Positions 1 to 10,209 of a DNA stretch of 64,000 nucleotides are shown here, piece by piece (position 1 is the stretch's first letter; every line of letters starts with the position of its first letter). This DNA is from Ilex aquifolium (Eukaryota; Streptophyta; Magnoliopsida; Aquifoliales; Aquifoliaceae). Made by a program: the position numbers and the translations under genes. The notes beneath the pieces are model-generated. The model saw only the letters and a list, made by a program, of their open reading frames with translations, was not told the origin of the DNA and made no database searches. The DNA lies in assembly GCA_951799425.1 (NCBI GenBank), contig OX637405.1, positions 31,541,635 to 31,605,634 of the forward strand, read 5' to 3'.

Positions 1-411
1 GCCTATCCGCCACCCACCCTATGAGATCCGGGGTGGGGGTGTGACAGTTTGTTCATGTTTTCAATATCACAGAGTTGTTCATAAGAAGCTAATTCACGTT
101 AGCGGTGACATTTCTGCCGCTCATTAAATAGTAGAAAACATTGCTGCCTTCAATCTTTCCATATCAATGAAACTGTTGAATGCAAAAAAAAAAAATTCTA
201 CTCTAGAGTTGGATTCTAACTTGAGTTCACTACAACTTGATTTGTGCTGAACTTTCTCTTACTTTGCTAAACCACTGTTGTTGAAATGAACAAACAAATT
301 CATAAAACTCATTCATAAAGCTTGGATAATATGCACACACGGACACAAAAGCACAAGAGGGTTGGGGTAGAGAAAGAAAGAGATTAGATACTCAAACTAC
401 TCTTTCTACAA
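1..411. other. Left flank, no gene seen
   Basis: AT-rich sequence with no convincing reading frame. The first 47 bases end in GGGTGTGACA, which resembles the 3' end of a plant Gypsy LTR, but the rest lies outside the window, so this is only a hint. The remainder appears to be the old host sequence into which the palindrome at 421-7488 inserted. Confidence 0.4.
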
Positions 412-1778
412 AGGTCTTTTGCGGGTGATTTCTTGCACAATAGTGAAATAGCGGCACTCTAACTGAAAATTGAGGGTTGCTTTCAAGCTTGAGGGTGATG
501 AAAACCTAAGAATCACAAAGAAAGGTTTGAAGGGAGGCCGGAGGTGTCATTAGTGATTCCCCTCCAATGCTTAGTTTTCTGAGGAGGGAAGAAGACACAG
601 TGCTAAGTACTAGGTTATGAAATCGTACCCTCTGTTTTTGTTTAGGAGTGCTATTTATACTTTCATGGTAGACGAGTGTGTCTATCAAGAACATCTATAT
701 GATCCTCTTTGGTGGGAAGACCCTTGATTGGCCCACCCCTAAAATAATGTTGATGTTTTTTTGACCTCGTTAGGCAGCTGGGCATCGAGTAAGGCGCCCT
801 TTTGACCTCAATAGTTGATCCTTTGCATGCATGTCAATATGGCGTGCATTAATGAAATTAACCCCTCGGCATCCTGATCCTTGTCGATCATTAACACTAG
901 TGCCGAGCATTCATTGCTAGATTTGACGTTTAAGCAAATTTTCTGCACGAGTAAATTTTCGGTATCACGTCATGCGCTGAGGGATCAATATCTGTCCTTT
1001 CCCCCCGAGCATTAAAAGCCTCAGAATTGTTTGTCGTATGCTCATGAGGAACATTAATTGAATTCTTAAGGAGTTCTCCCATGTTTGGTTGTTGTGTATT
1101 ATCCTGCTAGATCTGACAACATGGGATGAAGGACCCATGCAATCTGACAATCAATCACAGTTCCTTGTAATACATTCTTTCATTTATTCGCAGGTGGGCA
1201 TTCCCAATGCAAAGCTAGCTATCTTCCTATGCGTCGACTGACGTGGTTGGCATGTAAAGTCAATTACTTCTTAGGCCCCTCGACCTATTTTCTATCGGTA
1301 TTCGGACCCCTGTTGGTCTCATTGGTCTAAACCAAGAAAATCCCTCATCGACGATCATGGTAGCACCAGGTAGATCCTAGTGCACTTCCTGTAAAATTCA
1401 AAAAAAATTGAATTTTTTTGAAAAAGGGCAAAACGGTAATTAACCGCTACGGTGCGAGTTGAAAATTCAAATTTTTCTAGAACTCGAATGATGAAACAAA
1501 CCTCACCGTTGGATTCATCTTGCGAAATCTAGTTACTTAGACAATTTTTGTTGAATTTTGAGACAGTCAAATTTTTTACGTTTTACGAGGCGATCGGGTG
1601 TCGCGTGACCAAAATAAACGCGATTGAGAATTAATTGTGAAACGTGAAAAATAATTTAAAGTTAGTTCAAATAAAATATGTTGAATTTAAAACAGAACGA
1701 GATTTAATTGATTCGAGACGAAATCAGATCAGCAAAAGGAGGGACGTGTGGCGCGTTGTGGGCCAAGCATCCAAGGGG

Positions 1779-1785
1779 TATAAAA
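1779..1785 (+). promoter_or_regulatory. TATA box of the solo LTR
   Basis: TATAAAA lies in a GC-richer context (GGGGTATAAAAAGGGG), about 390 bp into the LTR. This is the expected place for the U3 promoter. It supports plus-strand orientation of the LTR. Confidence 0.55.
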
Positions 1786-3429
1786 AGGGGAAAAATCAGA
1801 TTTTTCCCCTAATTTGGCTGCTGAATGTCGTTAGAAAGAGAGAGGGAAGAAGAGAGAGAAAATCAAGGGTTTCTTTTTCTTCTTGCGATCTAGGGCCAAC
1901 CTTTGGTCGGAATCCTTCGAGCCAAGAACTAAAGTTCATCTACTCGACGAGAGTTACGTCTACGTACCAAAAATCTGGAATTTTGACGAAGTATCAAAGA
2001 CAAATTTTTTGGAAATCAAGGCTTGAATCTTGATTTGGGTCTTCTTGGAGTTTCTATTACTTGTATCACGTTTCAAGAGGTAGGGTTCTTCTCCTAGCTA
2101 AGTTTATTTTCAACCTAGGGTTTTGTATGAAATGAGTAGTATGACTTGAGATGAAATCTCTTATCTAAATGTATTTCTAGTGTAACTAGAGTATGAAAAA
2201 TGGTATAGAAATGTGTCAAAACCAATTTTTGCATGAATTGAGTTTTGGGGTGAAATTGCTTGTTTTTTGTAATTTCATGATAAATGTGTTGATTGGGCAT
2301 GATTATGTGTTACGTGATTATGTTATTTAAAGGTGATTGATAAAATGCCTAAGTTGATTTAGCGTGATTGATTCATTGAATATGTTATAATATGCTTGGT
2401 GGAAATTATGGAATGTAATTATTAGCACAAGATATAATTGACATTGTGAAAATGGTGTATGTCATGCTATTCTCATGGTATGATGAACATGACATTGAAA
2501 TTATAATTGTACACCACATTGCATAAGCACGGGAAGCATCACATTCGTGAGCATGTGACATGCGTGTGGTTGTGTGCATGGTTTGATCAAACACCATTCT
2601 TGGTGGATGATGCGTGGGCTCAAAAAATTTGGACCAAGGTTCGACTGAGTCACACGGGTTTGCATTGAAAATATGGTCGGGGTTAGCAAGAAGGGCTAGA
2701 TTGTCCCTTGGGTGCAAGACCCGGTGATTTGGATACGCACTTTGTTGCTATCGAGTCCATAAAGTGTGTCGGCGTATGCGGAGCCGTTGGTGGAAATCCA
2801 TAAATGTCGTGTTGGTTGGGTGCCCATTGGTGGAAGTCCATAAATGCCCACCCCAAGAAAGAACCGGGATTTATAAATGGTCATTGGATGTGTAACATCA
2901 ATGGCGGGGGCTTGAAATGTCCGGATTCATACGCATGACATTGCATGTGTTATGAGAGCCGGTGAAGGCTTCGGTTACATTGCATGTGTGAGTGTCATCT
3001 CATAACATGGCTTGGCATAGAGAATTTCATTATTAATTGCATATTCTTAAATGAATTGTTTGTTGATTGTTGAATTGCATGTGAGCATTTCATATGCATC
3101 TAGGTTGGAGAGTAGCCTCTTTAGGAGATATCCTATTGAGCGTGACTCACCCTTATATTTTAGGTACGGGACAAGTGCCGGTGGATGGCTCTCACTTGGG
3201 CCCTCATTGATGAAGAAAGCCGAATTATGGCTTTAAATTACATTTTTGAAAAACAAGTGTGTAATTAGTTTTTGAACATATAATATTGTACAAAGGATTG
3301 TAAACGAACTCATATGAACTGTATTTTGTGTAAATTTTGATGTTATATGAGTTTGGGTGGATGTTGCATGAGATTGGATGAATTAGAATTGAAAAAGGAT
3401 TGAATTGGGGACAAATTGGGCTCTTACAC

Positions 3430-3612
3430 CGGGAGAACATTAATTTCCTACCGGTAGAAAAATTCAAGAGAGCTCTTCTACCGGTAGAATGTCGATTATC
3501 TACCGGTAGAAACATTCCAGAGAGCTCTTCTACCGGTATAACATTGATTATTTACCGGTAGAAGAATTCCAGAAAGCTCTTCTACCAGTAGAACGTTGAT
3601 TATCTATAGGTA
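3430..3612. repeat. Array of ACCGGT palindromes inside the solo LTR
   Basis: At least six copies of TTCTACCGGTAGAA or close variants recur within about 180 bp. They are separated by a roughly alternating spacer (AATTCCAGAGAGCTC and TGTTGATTAT types). Each copy is a near-perfect palindrome. Its function is unknown; it could be a protein-binding array or a slippage product. Confidence 0.8.
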
Positions 3613-4318
3613 GGTCCTTTAAAATTTTTAGAAATTTAAAATAATTTTGTAAAGCCTTCGGACCTTGAGTCTTTTTGTTCAAAGGATATAAATTGAGTAA
3701 TATTAAGGACAAATTGAGGTATATTGAACCTTGGAATGGTCAAGTGATTGAAATGTACACATGTTATATGCTTGGGAGTGCCCGGTACAAGGAAGACTCT
3801 GCCCGAACTCTGTGTTGTTTATAATCTCGGTGAAGGGGATGTTGTGATGTGGTGTCGGGTTATGCAGAATTCACGAGTACTTCCACGGGTTGACAAATGA
3901 CTCCTAGTTTTAGGGGCGTCACACTTCCTGTGACAATGCCGAGGTCAGCAACACTCGGCATAAAATTCCCAACAACCCTTCGTCAGTGTTAATGGTTATG
4001 CCGTGGAAAGTCTAATGGTCATCTCTCGTGACAATGCTCTAGTGTCGAGCATGTCATATCACGAGAATCATTACTTCTGCAATTATTATCAAAATGTGCC
4101 ACATGTCAGCTTTTGGTTGGTCTGACAGACCACGTCCCGTCAATTGCCCCCTAGTCCTTCGTTTTTTTACGGTGGGGACACATGTCATGCAAATGCAAAA
4201 GGCTTCCTTTCGACGGCTTTCTGTGAATCGTCGTGTCATATTCTCGCCTTTGATTTTGAATGCAACATTTAATGGCGCCTCTTCATGTTCTATGCGCAAT
4301 CATTCCTTTTCTTCTATA

Positions 4319-4946
4319 CTAGCAATGCACGACGTGCGTTGCACATGAAATGTTTTGTTGAAACATTTGATAAAGTACATAAAAAAAAATCTAATTATGT
4401 AGCTACATTAGATATTATCTCATATTTATCATACTTAGATTATTTATATTCTTTTCATAACTATAAACATCCAATTGACTCATTTTCTATGATTATTTCA
4501 TTTGAGCTACTAAGTAGTAAGGTTTACATATTTTTCTTTTTCTCGATTTTTTTCTTTTTGTCTTTCTTGTTTTACTTTGTGCATCAGTAATTTTTTACCA
4601 AATTATTTTGATTGTGAATGAAGAGATAACCGTTTTTTAGCATTAGAGATGATATTGTATCAATGGAATTGTCATCGCGTATTAATATTGGGTTTTTTAA
4701 AAAAAAAAGAATAATATTATTTTTATATATCATATTAAGCATAACATGACCATTCAAAAGTTTTGCAAACATAGATAGATTTGTATGATATGTTAGAGAT
4801 TAATTTGTTATTTAAATATAAAGAGATATAATGATAATTTGTGTATTTAAATACAAAATGACATATTAGCCTTTATAGTTTTTTATAAGGGCAAAATAGT
4901 GAATCAAAATTTTTTTGTGTTAAGGTACTTTTATTAGTAGTATAGA
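4319..4946 (-). mobile_element. Non-autonomous Helitron (628 bp) in the left arm
   Basis: Read on the minus strand it starts TCTATACTACTAATAAAAG and ends with CTAG after a short hairpin (GCACG-T-CGTGC). These are the TC start, subterminal hairpin and CTRR end of Helitrons. The flanking bases are A (5') and T (3'), the usual target dinucleotide, and there is no target-site duplication. The right arm (reverse complement of about 6151-6175) is uninterrupted at this point and reads CTATATAAGGAG. No Rep/helicase is present. The insertion point falls inside what is a TATA box in the intact arm. Confidence 0.75.
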
Positions 4947-5217
4947 TAAAGAGTCATTCTCTCACCGTTTTCTCTTTGCTTAAACCTCTAAAACCTGCAA
5001 CCTTAAGCTTCCTTGCATATAGCCATTCCATCATTGTTGTTGCAAGCGTTCTTGTCGCTCGATTTTTCGGTGTCCCATGGTCTTCGCTAGGCTCTGAACC
5101 ATCGACGGTGAACCTATAAGTCTCTTTCTTTGCCTTTCAATTTGAGGTTTTGTTTCTCCCTTTGGGTTCTCCCTTCTTCTTCTTCTTCCTTTTGTTACTT
5201 TCTCCATTAGAGCCCCT

Positions 5218-5729
5218 ATGGCTAGGATTCGTAGAACAACTGCCCGCGACATTAACAAACCTTGAGAATCAAAGCCGAGGAAATATCAGGTGAAGGAGAT
5301 TCAACAGGTACCAACTTCAAAGCCTGTTACTCAGTTCCTTTCGGCATTACTGTGGCTGAATTCAACCCCTTTTTGCAAAGTGATACGATGGGCTCGGTCG
5401 AATTGACGCCCTTCTATACCAAGGCAATCATTGAGGGGGGAATCAGATTCCCTCTTCATCCTCTTCCTCTCCATTTCTTAATGCATTTCTAGTTATTCGC
5501 TGGCCAATGCTATTTCAATATTTTTAGAATCATCATGGGAGTCGTGGCACTAAACGCTCAGCTCCAAGTTAACCTCAGCCTGATCAATATTCTTTTTTGT
5601 TACACCCTTGTCAAAGACCCTTCCAAAAAGTACTACCTTAAGGCTCGGGACCCTTCCACGTACCTTGTCACTCGCTTGCTCAATTCCGACAAAGGGAAAT
5701 GCATTAAGAAATGGAGAAGAAAAGGGTGA
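5218..5729 (+). pseudogene. Captured gene fragment with plant-transposon-protein-like domain (left copy)
   Basis: ATG at 5218 follows a pyrimidine-rich leader; that frame stops at once (TGA, 5263-5265). The main frame, 5262-5729, contains one in-frame TAG at 5490-5492. It carries a block with IRFPLHPLPLHFLMHF, then FRIIMGVVALNAQ and, in the spacer, YYLKARDPSTYLVTRL. These match, in order, segments of the antisense gene in the Gypsy element at 44998-47844 (GLRFPISHSICDILNYF, NGWKVLLAFLELW, GWYYFFPRGGKLITGL). Only this orientation continues through the spacer; the opposite copy breaks off at LHFLMHF. No function is assigned; the domain resembles the 'putative plant transposon protein' family known from Tat-type elements. 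Confidence 0.6.
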
Positions 5730-5975
5730 AGAGGGAATCTGATTCCCCCGTTTGCGATTGCCTTAGTAAAGAAGGGCATCAATTCGACCGAGCCTATGGT
5801 ATCACTATGAAGAAAAAGGTTGAATTCAGCCACAGTAATGCCGAAGGGAACCGAGTAACATGCTTTGAAGTTGGTTATATGTTGAATTCCCTTCACCTGA
5901 TATTTCCTCATCCTAGATTCTTGAGGTCTATCAACGCTGGGGGTAGCAGTTCTACGAATCCTTCTAATGGGGAAA
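5697..5975 (-). pseudogene. Captured gene fragment (right, inverted copy)
   Basis: The reverse complement of the right arm repeats the same coding start as 5218-5490. Here it stays open from the IRRT motif to LLHFLMHF, without the early stop seen in the left copy. Homology ends at 5697, after which the frame runs antisense into the spacer. The copy is therefore a truncated N-terminal part of the gene. Two convergent copies facing one spacer could form a long hairpin if transcribed. Confidence 0.6.
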
Positions 5976-6150
5976 GTGACAGAAGGAAGCAGAAGAGGGG
6001 AGAACCCAAAAGGAGAAACAAAATCTCAAATTAAAAGACAAAGAAAAGGACTTACTGGTTCACCGATGAAGGAATGGCTACGCACAAGGAAGCTTAAGGT
6101 CGCAGGTTTCAGAGGTTTAAGCAAAAGAGAAAACGGAAAGGGGAGGACTC

Positions 6151-6158
6151 CTTATATA
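6151..6158 (-). promoter_or_regulatory. TATA box of the captured gene (right arm)
   Basis: On the minus strand the arm reads CTATATAAGGAG, about 200 bp upstream of the gene fragment and followed by a pyrimidine-rich leader. The matching box in the left arm is split by the Helitron at 4319-4946. Confidence 0.5.
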
Positions 6159-7689
6159 GAGGAGGAGAAATGAATGCGCACAAAAAACGAAAAGGTGGCA
6201 TTAAATGCAGCATTCAAAATCGAAGGTGGGAATAAAGCGCGATGGTTCACAAGGAACTATCACAAAGAAGCCTTTCGCATTTGCATGACACGTGTCCCCT
6301 ACGTACGAAAATCAAGGGCTGGGGGCAGTTAATGGGACGTAGTCTGTCAGACCAACCAAAAGCAGACACGTGGTGCATTTTGATAATAATTGCAGAAGTA
6401 ATGATTCTCGTGATATGACATGCTCGGCCTTGGAGCCTCGTCACAGGAGATGATCATTAGGCTTTCCTCGATGTAATCATTAACGCTAACGAAAGGATGT
6501 TAGGAATTTCATGCCGAGCGATGCTGACCTCAGCATCATTATAGGAAGTGCACTAGGATCTCTGACATTACCATGAACGCCGATGAGGGCTCTTCTCGGT
6601 TCAGACCAAAGATTGTTGAGATCTACAAGGTCGGAATAACGATAGAGAATAGGCTGAGGGGCCTAAGAAGTAATTGACTTTACACGCCGACCACATTAGC
6701 CGGCACATTGGAAGACAGCTGGCTTTGCATTGAGAACGCCCACCTGAGAATAAACGAAGGAATGTCTAACGAGGAACTGTGTTTGATTGTTAGATGACGT
6801 GGGTCCTTCATCTCATGTTGTCAAATCTAGCAGAATAAGTACACTACGACCAATCATTGGAGAGGTCCTTAAGGATGCAATTAATGCTCCTCATGAGCAT
6901 ATGACAAACAACTCAAAGGCTTTTAATGCTCGAGGGCCAAGGATAAGGAGGGTATTGATCCCTCAGTGCATGACGTGATGCCGAACGTTTACTCCAGCAG
7001 AACATGTTGCTTAAATGTCAAATCTCGTAGTGAATGCTCGGCATAAGTGTTAATGATTGACAAGGATCCGGATGTCGAGGGATTAATGTCATTAATGCAC
7101 GTCGGATTGACATGCATGAAAATGATCAAATATCGAGGTCAAAGAAACATCCACACTGTCTCAGGGATAGTACAATCTGATGTCCTCCTACCAAAGAGGA
7201 TCGTACGGATGTCCTCGATAGGCGCACTCGTCTACCCGAAAAGAATAAATATCACTTTTAAGCAAAAATATGGGGTACACTTTCATAACCCAACACTTAG
7301 CATTGTGCTTTCTTCCCTCCTCAGAAAACTGGCTTAAAGCATCGAAAGGGAATCGTCAGAGACACCTCTGGCCTCATTTCTAACCTTTCTTTGTGATTCA
7401 AGTTTTCGTCACCCTCAAACTTGAAAGCAACCCTCGAGTGTCAGCTAAAGTACTGCTATCTCACTATTGTGCAAGAAATTATCCGCACAAGTCTTTTATT
7501 TTTTTTCACGCTAAATGATAGGGTTTGGGAAAAAAATGAAGAATACAATGAGAGGAAGAAGTCTATGGAAGAAGATGAAATAAGGAATCTAAGCTGCCAA
7601 TGAGTTATATATGGCCTAGAGGCAAAATATCAAGCAACTGAGCAGAGGGCATTTTGGTCTTTTCAAATGCTTGCATTACTCAAATGTTA

Positions 7690-7785
7690 CTAACAAGGGG
7701 TGTCAATGTAATTTTACGAACTTGAGGAGGTCTGTCTGATTAAGTGACAAAGCTCATGGGATTTGGGTGTAATTTACCAATATAT
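7690..7785 (-). repeat. Fragment of a MULE-type terminal repeat
   Basis: In reverse complement this stretch reads AAATTACACCCAAATCCC, then TTTGTCACTTAATCAGACAGACC. It matches the terminal repeat of the element at 29224-30437 (ATTACACCCACACCCC, then TTTGTCACTTAATCATTCAGACC). Only one end is seen, so it is a remnant or solo terminal repeat. The rest of 7498-7829 shows no gene, only a short (TA)n run at 7780-7797. Confidence 0.55.
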
Positions 7786-8067
7786 ATATATATATACACT
7801 ATGAACGGGCTTGTCACTTAAAGACTTAAGGAGTTGTTTGGTAACGTTTTTTGTTTTTACGTTTTCAAAACAATTAAAAACAAAGACAATTTTTGTTTTG
7901 TTTTGTGGTAAACATTGAAAATAGAAAACATGTTTGGGAGTCATTTGTGTTTACCGAATTATAAAAATAAAAATAAAAAACATGTGTGGTAACTACTTCA
8001 AGTTATATTCTAATTATTAGCTTTATAATATTTTATACTACAAAATACAAATTAAAATTCATTATCC

Positions 8068-8352
8068 CAACAACACTACACATTTACACTCGCACACAGA
8101 CACACTCAGACCCATATACTCACAATCACAATACACACAAACACAACTCAGACCCACATACACAACACACACAAACACACTCACATACACAACACAAATA
8201 GACACACTCACATACACAACACACACAGACACATAACACACTCACACTCACACTCACACACAAAACACACAAAACACGTACTCATACACTCACACAGACC
8301 CACACACTCTCACTCACACAGAACATACATACACAGACATATACACACACAA
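8068..8352. repeat. Degenerate (CA)n tract
   Basis: About 285 bp is dominated by CACA, ACACACA and ACTCACA words. A second tract lies at 8511-8625, and a (GT)n run at 8680-8698. It is an old, expanded microsatellite inside the Harbinger-like element. Confidence 0.85.
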
Positions 8353-8353
8353 C

Positions 8354-8508
8354 ACAATTAATCAAACATACTATGCTCAATTTTTCATATGGGTACAATT
8401 TGTTCACTTACACAATTAATCAAACATATTATGCTGAATTTGTCATATGGGTACAATTTATTCACGTACACAATTAATCAAACATATTATGCTCAACATT
8501 TTAAATAA
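8354..8508. repeat. 58-bp tandem repeat, about 2.6 copies
   Basis: The motif ACAATTAATCAAACATA recurs at 8354, 8412 and 8470, each followed by TATGCT and then TCATATGGGTACAATTT in the first two copies. The copies differ by a few substitutions. Confidence 0.8.
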
Positions 8509-8922
8509 CATACATACACACACACAACACACTACACACAACCATACACACACCCATCGACAAACACACACACAGAGACCTATACACACACATCAAAACC
8601 GGGGCAAACACACACACACACATATATGTATAGATCAAAAAATCTAATTTTTTCTGTATTGATCTGTACATGTGTGCATATGTGTGTGTGTGTGTGTACA
8701 ATCGTGAGGAAAATCGGAGAAAAAATGACCGTGAAGAGACTTCGTTGGATGATCGCCGAGAAGAAACGACAAGAGAAGAGATGATCGTCGACGAAAACCT
8801 TCGGTCTTCGTTGGATGGAGAGAGGCGATGGAGAGGAGAGAGAGAATGAAATGGGTTTAAATATTTCCACAAAAAAATTCCGTCTTTGTTGCTAACAAAA
8901 CTCGAAGCCTAGATCTCATTAC

Positions 8923-8939
8923 CCCCCCCCCCCCCCCCC
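8923..8939. repeat. Poly-C run
   Basis: About 17 consecutive C residues follow CATTA, inside the Harbinger-like element. The exact length is prone to assembly error. Confidence 0.8.
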
Positions 8940-9135
8940 AAAACTACGCGCTTTTGTTTATGTTTCTCTTGTTTCTTTTTTTTGTCTCTTGTTTTTGGGT
9001 CTTGTCTTCAAAACAATTTACCTTATATGAAACAGAAACACAAACTCAAACGCGTTTTTATTTTTATTTTTTCACAAAAAAATGAAAACAAAAACAAAAA
9101 ACACGAAATAAAAACAGCAACCAAACACACCCTAA

Positions 9136-9689
9136 GTTTTAATTATGTTCTGAATTCTAAACTTGTATGTTAGGCTTTATATTGTTGGAGCTCTCGCCTC
9201 CCAACAAATACTTTCGTCAATCAAAAAAAACTTGGTACTTTAAATTAATTTTTGCCAGGCAGCCATACAAGGTGAGATTTAGTAAGGCATGATGTAACTT
9301 GGTCGGTGGCTGATAGCCTGCTGGATTGTAGTCCTTCCAGATGTACATATTTTTTGTAAGGAGGAGTAAAGGAAAAGCAAGTAACAGCCGCGGAGTTTGG
9401 CAGGACCATTCACATACTAATTTTTGTTGAAGATGTGAAGTAGAAGGAGTTTATAATATTACAGGAAAAGTCGTTGGTTTATTATGCATGTGTTGAGTGA
9501 TGTGAATCCTATATGGAAAAGCTATTGAACTTTCAATTCTTTATATACAATTGGACTTTTAACAGGCTTGAATTAATTTTAGGGTAAGATTAGGCTAAGC
9601 CACTGTAGGGTTATTGAAAATACTGATTTTTTAAAAGGTGCATCCCTTTTAATACAAATTTAAAATCCAAGGGTTGTGATTGTTCAATG
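9136..9689. other. Intergenic, no gene
   Basis: No coding frame is convincing. The segment at 9195-9232 ends in an A-run after CGTCAATC, which could be an old retroposon tail, but no second end or target duplication was found. Confidence 0.4.
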
Positions 9690-10201
9690 CACGGGCGGAG
9701 CCACTTGAGGACTAGAGGAGCACGGGCCCACCAGGAAATTTTTTTAGAAAAATATTACTTATGTAGTTTTTAAATAATTGTAAGTATATTTAAGTGTGTT
9801 TACTCTACTATTTTTTATTTTATCAATTAGTATAGTCTCGTCCCTAAATAATTATTAATTTTTGGACGCATTTTGGACAATTTATTGATACATTTAGATA
9901 AGTTTTTGACATGTCGAATTTATTTTTTAAGCTATAGAAATTATGCAAATTAGGTTGGATAACTGAATGAGTGATCAATGACTAATAGTTTGATTGGTTA
10001 TAAAGATATAGAATATATGTAGTTAGCCTTATTTGTTATAAAGGGTTGTAATTAGCTCTTTTTTTATAATTTGTATATAATATATTTACGGATGTTTAAC
10101 CTTTTTGTATTTTATGAATCTTTAAGTATAAAATATAAATACAATATTTATATTTCTAAGTAAAATGTCCATCCCTGACGAAATTTTTAGCTCCACGCCT
10201 C
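9690..10201. mobile_element. Decayed hAT (Tip100-like) non-autonomous element
   Basis: The left end reads GGGCGGAGCCAC and the right end, in reverse complement, GAGGCGTGGAGC, an imperfect terminal repeat. Flanks GTTCAATG and GTTCATTC agree at 6 of 8 positions, the right size for a hAT duplication. The GGGCGGAGC start also matches the hAT element at 58119-61740. There is no coding content and the interior is AT-rich. Confidence 0.5.
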
Positions 10202-10209
10202 GTTCATTC

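Larger units (their letters stand above)
1390..3923 (+). mobile_element. Solo LTR of a Gypsy-type retrotransposon (2,534 bp)
   Basis: The element begins TGTAAAATTC and ends GGGCGTCACA, so it has canonical TG...CA ends. It is flanked by the 5-bp duplication CTTCC (1385-1389 and 3924-3928). The matching place in the opposite arm (about 6540-6560, reverse complement) reads straight through CACTTCC without an insert, which proves the insertion. No gag or pol is present and only one LTR remains, so it is most simply a solo LTR left by LTR-LTR recombination. The great length suggests a chromovirus (Tekay/Del-like) LTR, which is inference. The + strand carries a TATA box, so the LTR is probably read in that direction. 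Confidence 0.85.
421..5490 (+). repeat. Left arm of palindrome (interrupted)
   Basis: The arm consists of 421-1389, 3929-4318 and 4947-5490, about 1.9 kb in total, separated by a solo LTR and a Helitron. Each segment aligns without a break to the reverse complement of 5697-7488. Translated shadows of the two arms (for example minus strand 965-1150 against plus strand 6787-6978) show the homology clearly despite many point differences. Confidence 0.8.
421..7488. mobile_element. Large palindromic, Mutator-like (Pack-MULE-like) element
   Basis: The outer sequence at 421 (GCGGGTGATTTCTTGC) recurs in reverse complement at about 7473-7488 (GTGCGGATAATTTCTTGC). Similarity continues inward along both arms to 5490 and 5697. 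The unit is flanked by AGGTCTTTT (412-420) and AAGTCTTTT (7489-7497), 8 of 9 identical, with GTCTTTT perfect. A 9-bp duplication with very long terminal inverted repeats fits Mutator-like elements. Without two later insertions the unit is about 3.9 kb, with arms of about 1.9 and 1.8 kb and a spacer of about 206 bp. No transposase is visible, so it would be non-autonomous. Each arm carries part of a gene, as Pack-MULEs do. An alternative is a head-to-head rearrangement of two copies of another element, but the flanking duplication favours insertion as one unit. Confidence 0.65.
5697..7488 (-). repeat. Right arm of palindrome (uninterrupted)
   Basis: This is the reverse complement of the left arm without the solo LTR or the Helitron, so it acts as a built-in empty-site control for both insertions. 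It contains the TATA-like promoter at 6151-6158 and the inverted gene fragment. Confidence 0.8.
7830..9132. mobile_element. Non-autonomous PIF/Harbinger-like element (1,303 bp)
   Basis: The ends are GGAGTTGTTTGGTAAC and, in reverse complement, GGGTGTGTTTGGTTGC. They are flanked by the 3-bp duplication TAA (7827-7829 and 9133-9135). A 3-bp TWA target and a GGG...GTTTGG terminus fit PIF/Harbinger (Tourist-type) elements. The termini are followed by T-rich subterminal sequence on both sides. No transposase frame is visible. The interior is mostly CA-rich simple sequence, a 58-bp tandem repeat and a short unique segment (8700-8880). Several long frames here are only products of CA repeats. Confidence 0.65.

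Noticed and set aside
1644-2033. 129-aa frame inside the solo LTR
   Set aside because: It spans the LTR promoter and leader; the composition is lysine/arginine-rich low complexity with no retroelement domain.
4094-4590. Two overlapping plus-strand frames, 84 and 101 aa
   Set aside because: They cross the left palindrome arm and the Helitron boundary and have no domain; the equivalent right arm does not keep them.
8501-8872. Minus-strand 123-aa frame
   Set aside because: Half of it is translated CA/TG repeat and the rest is low-complexity Ser-rich sequence without a known domain.
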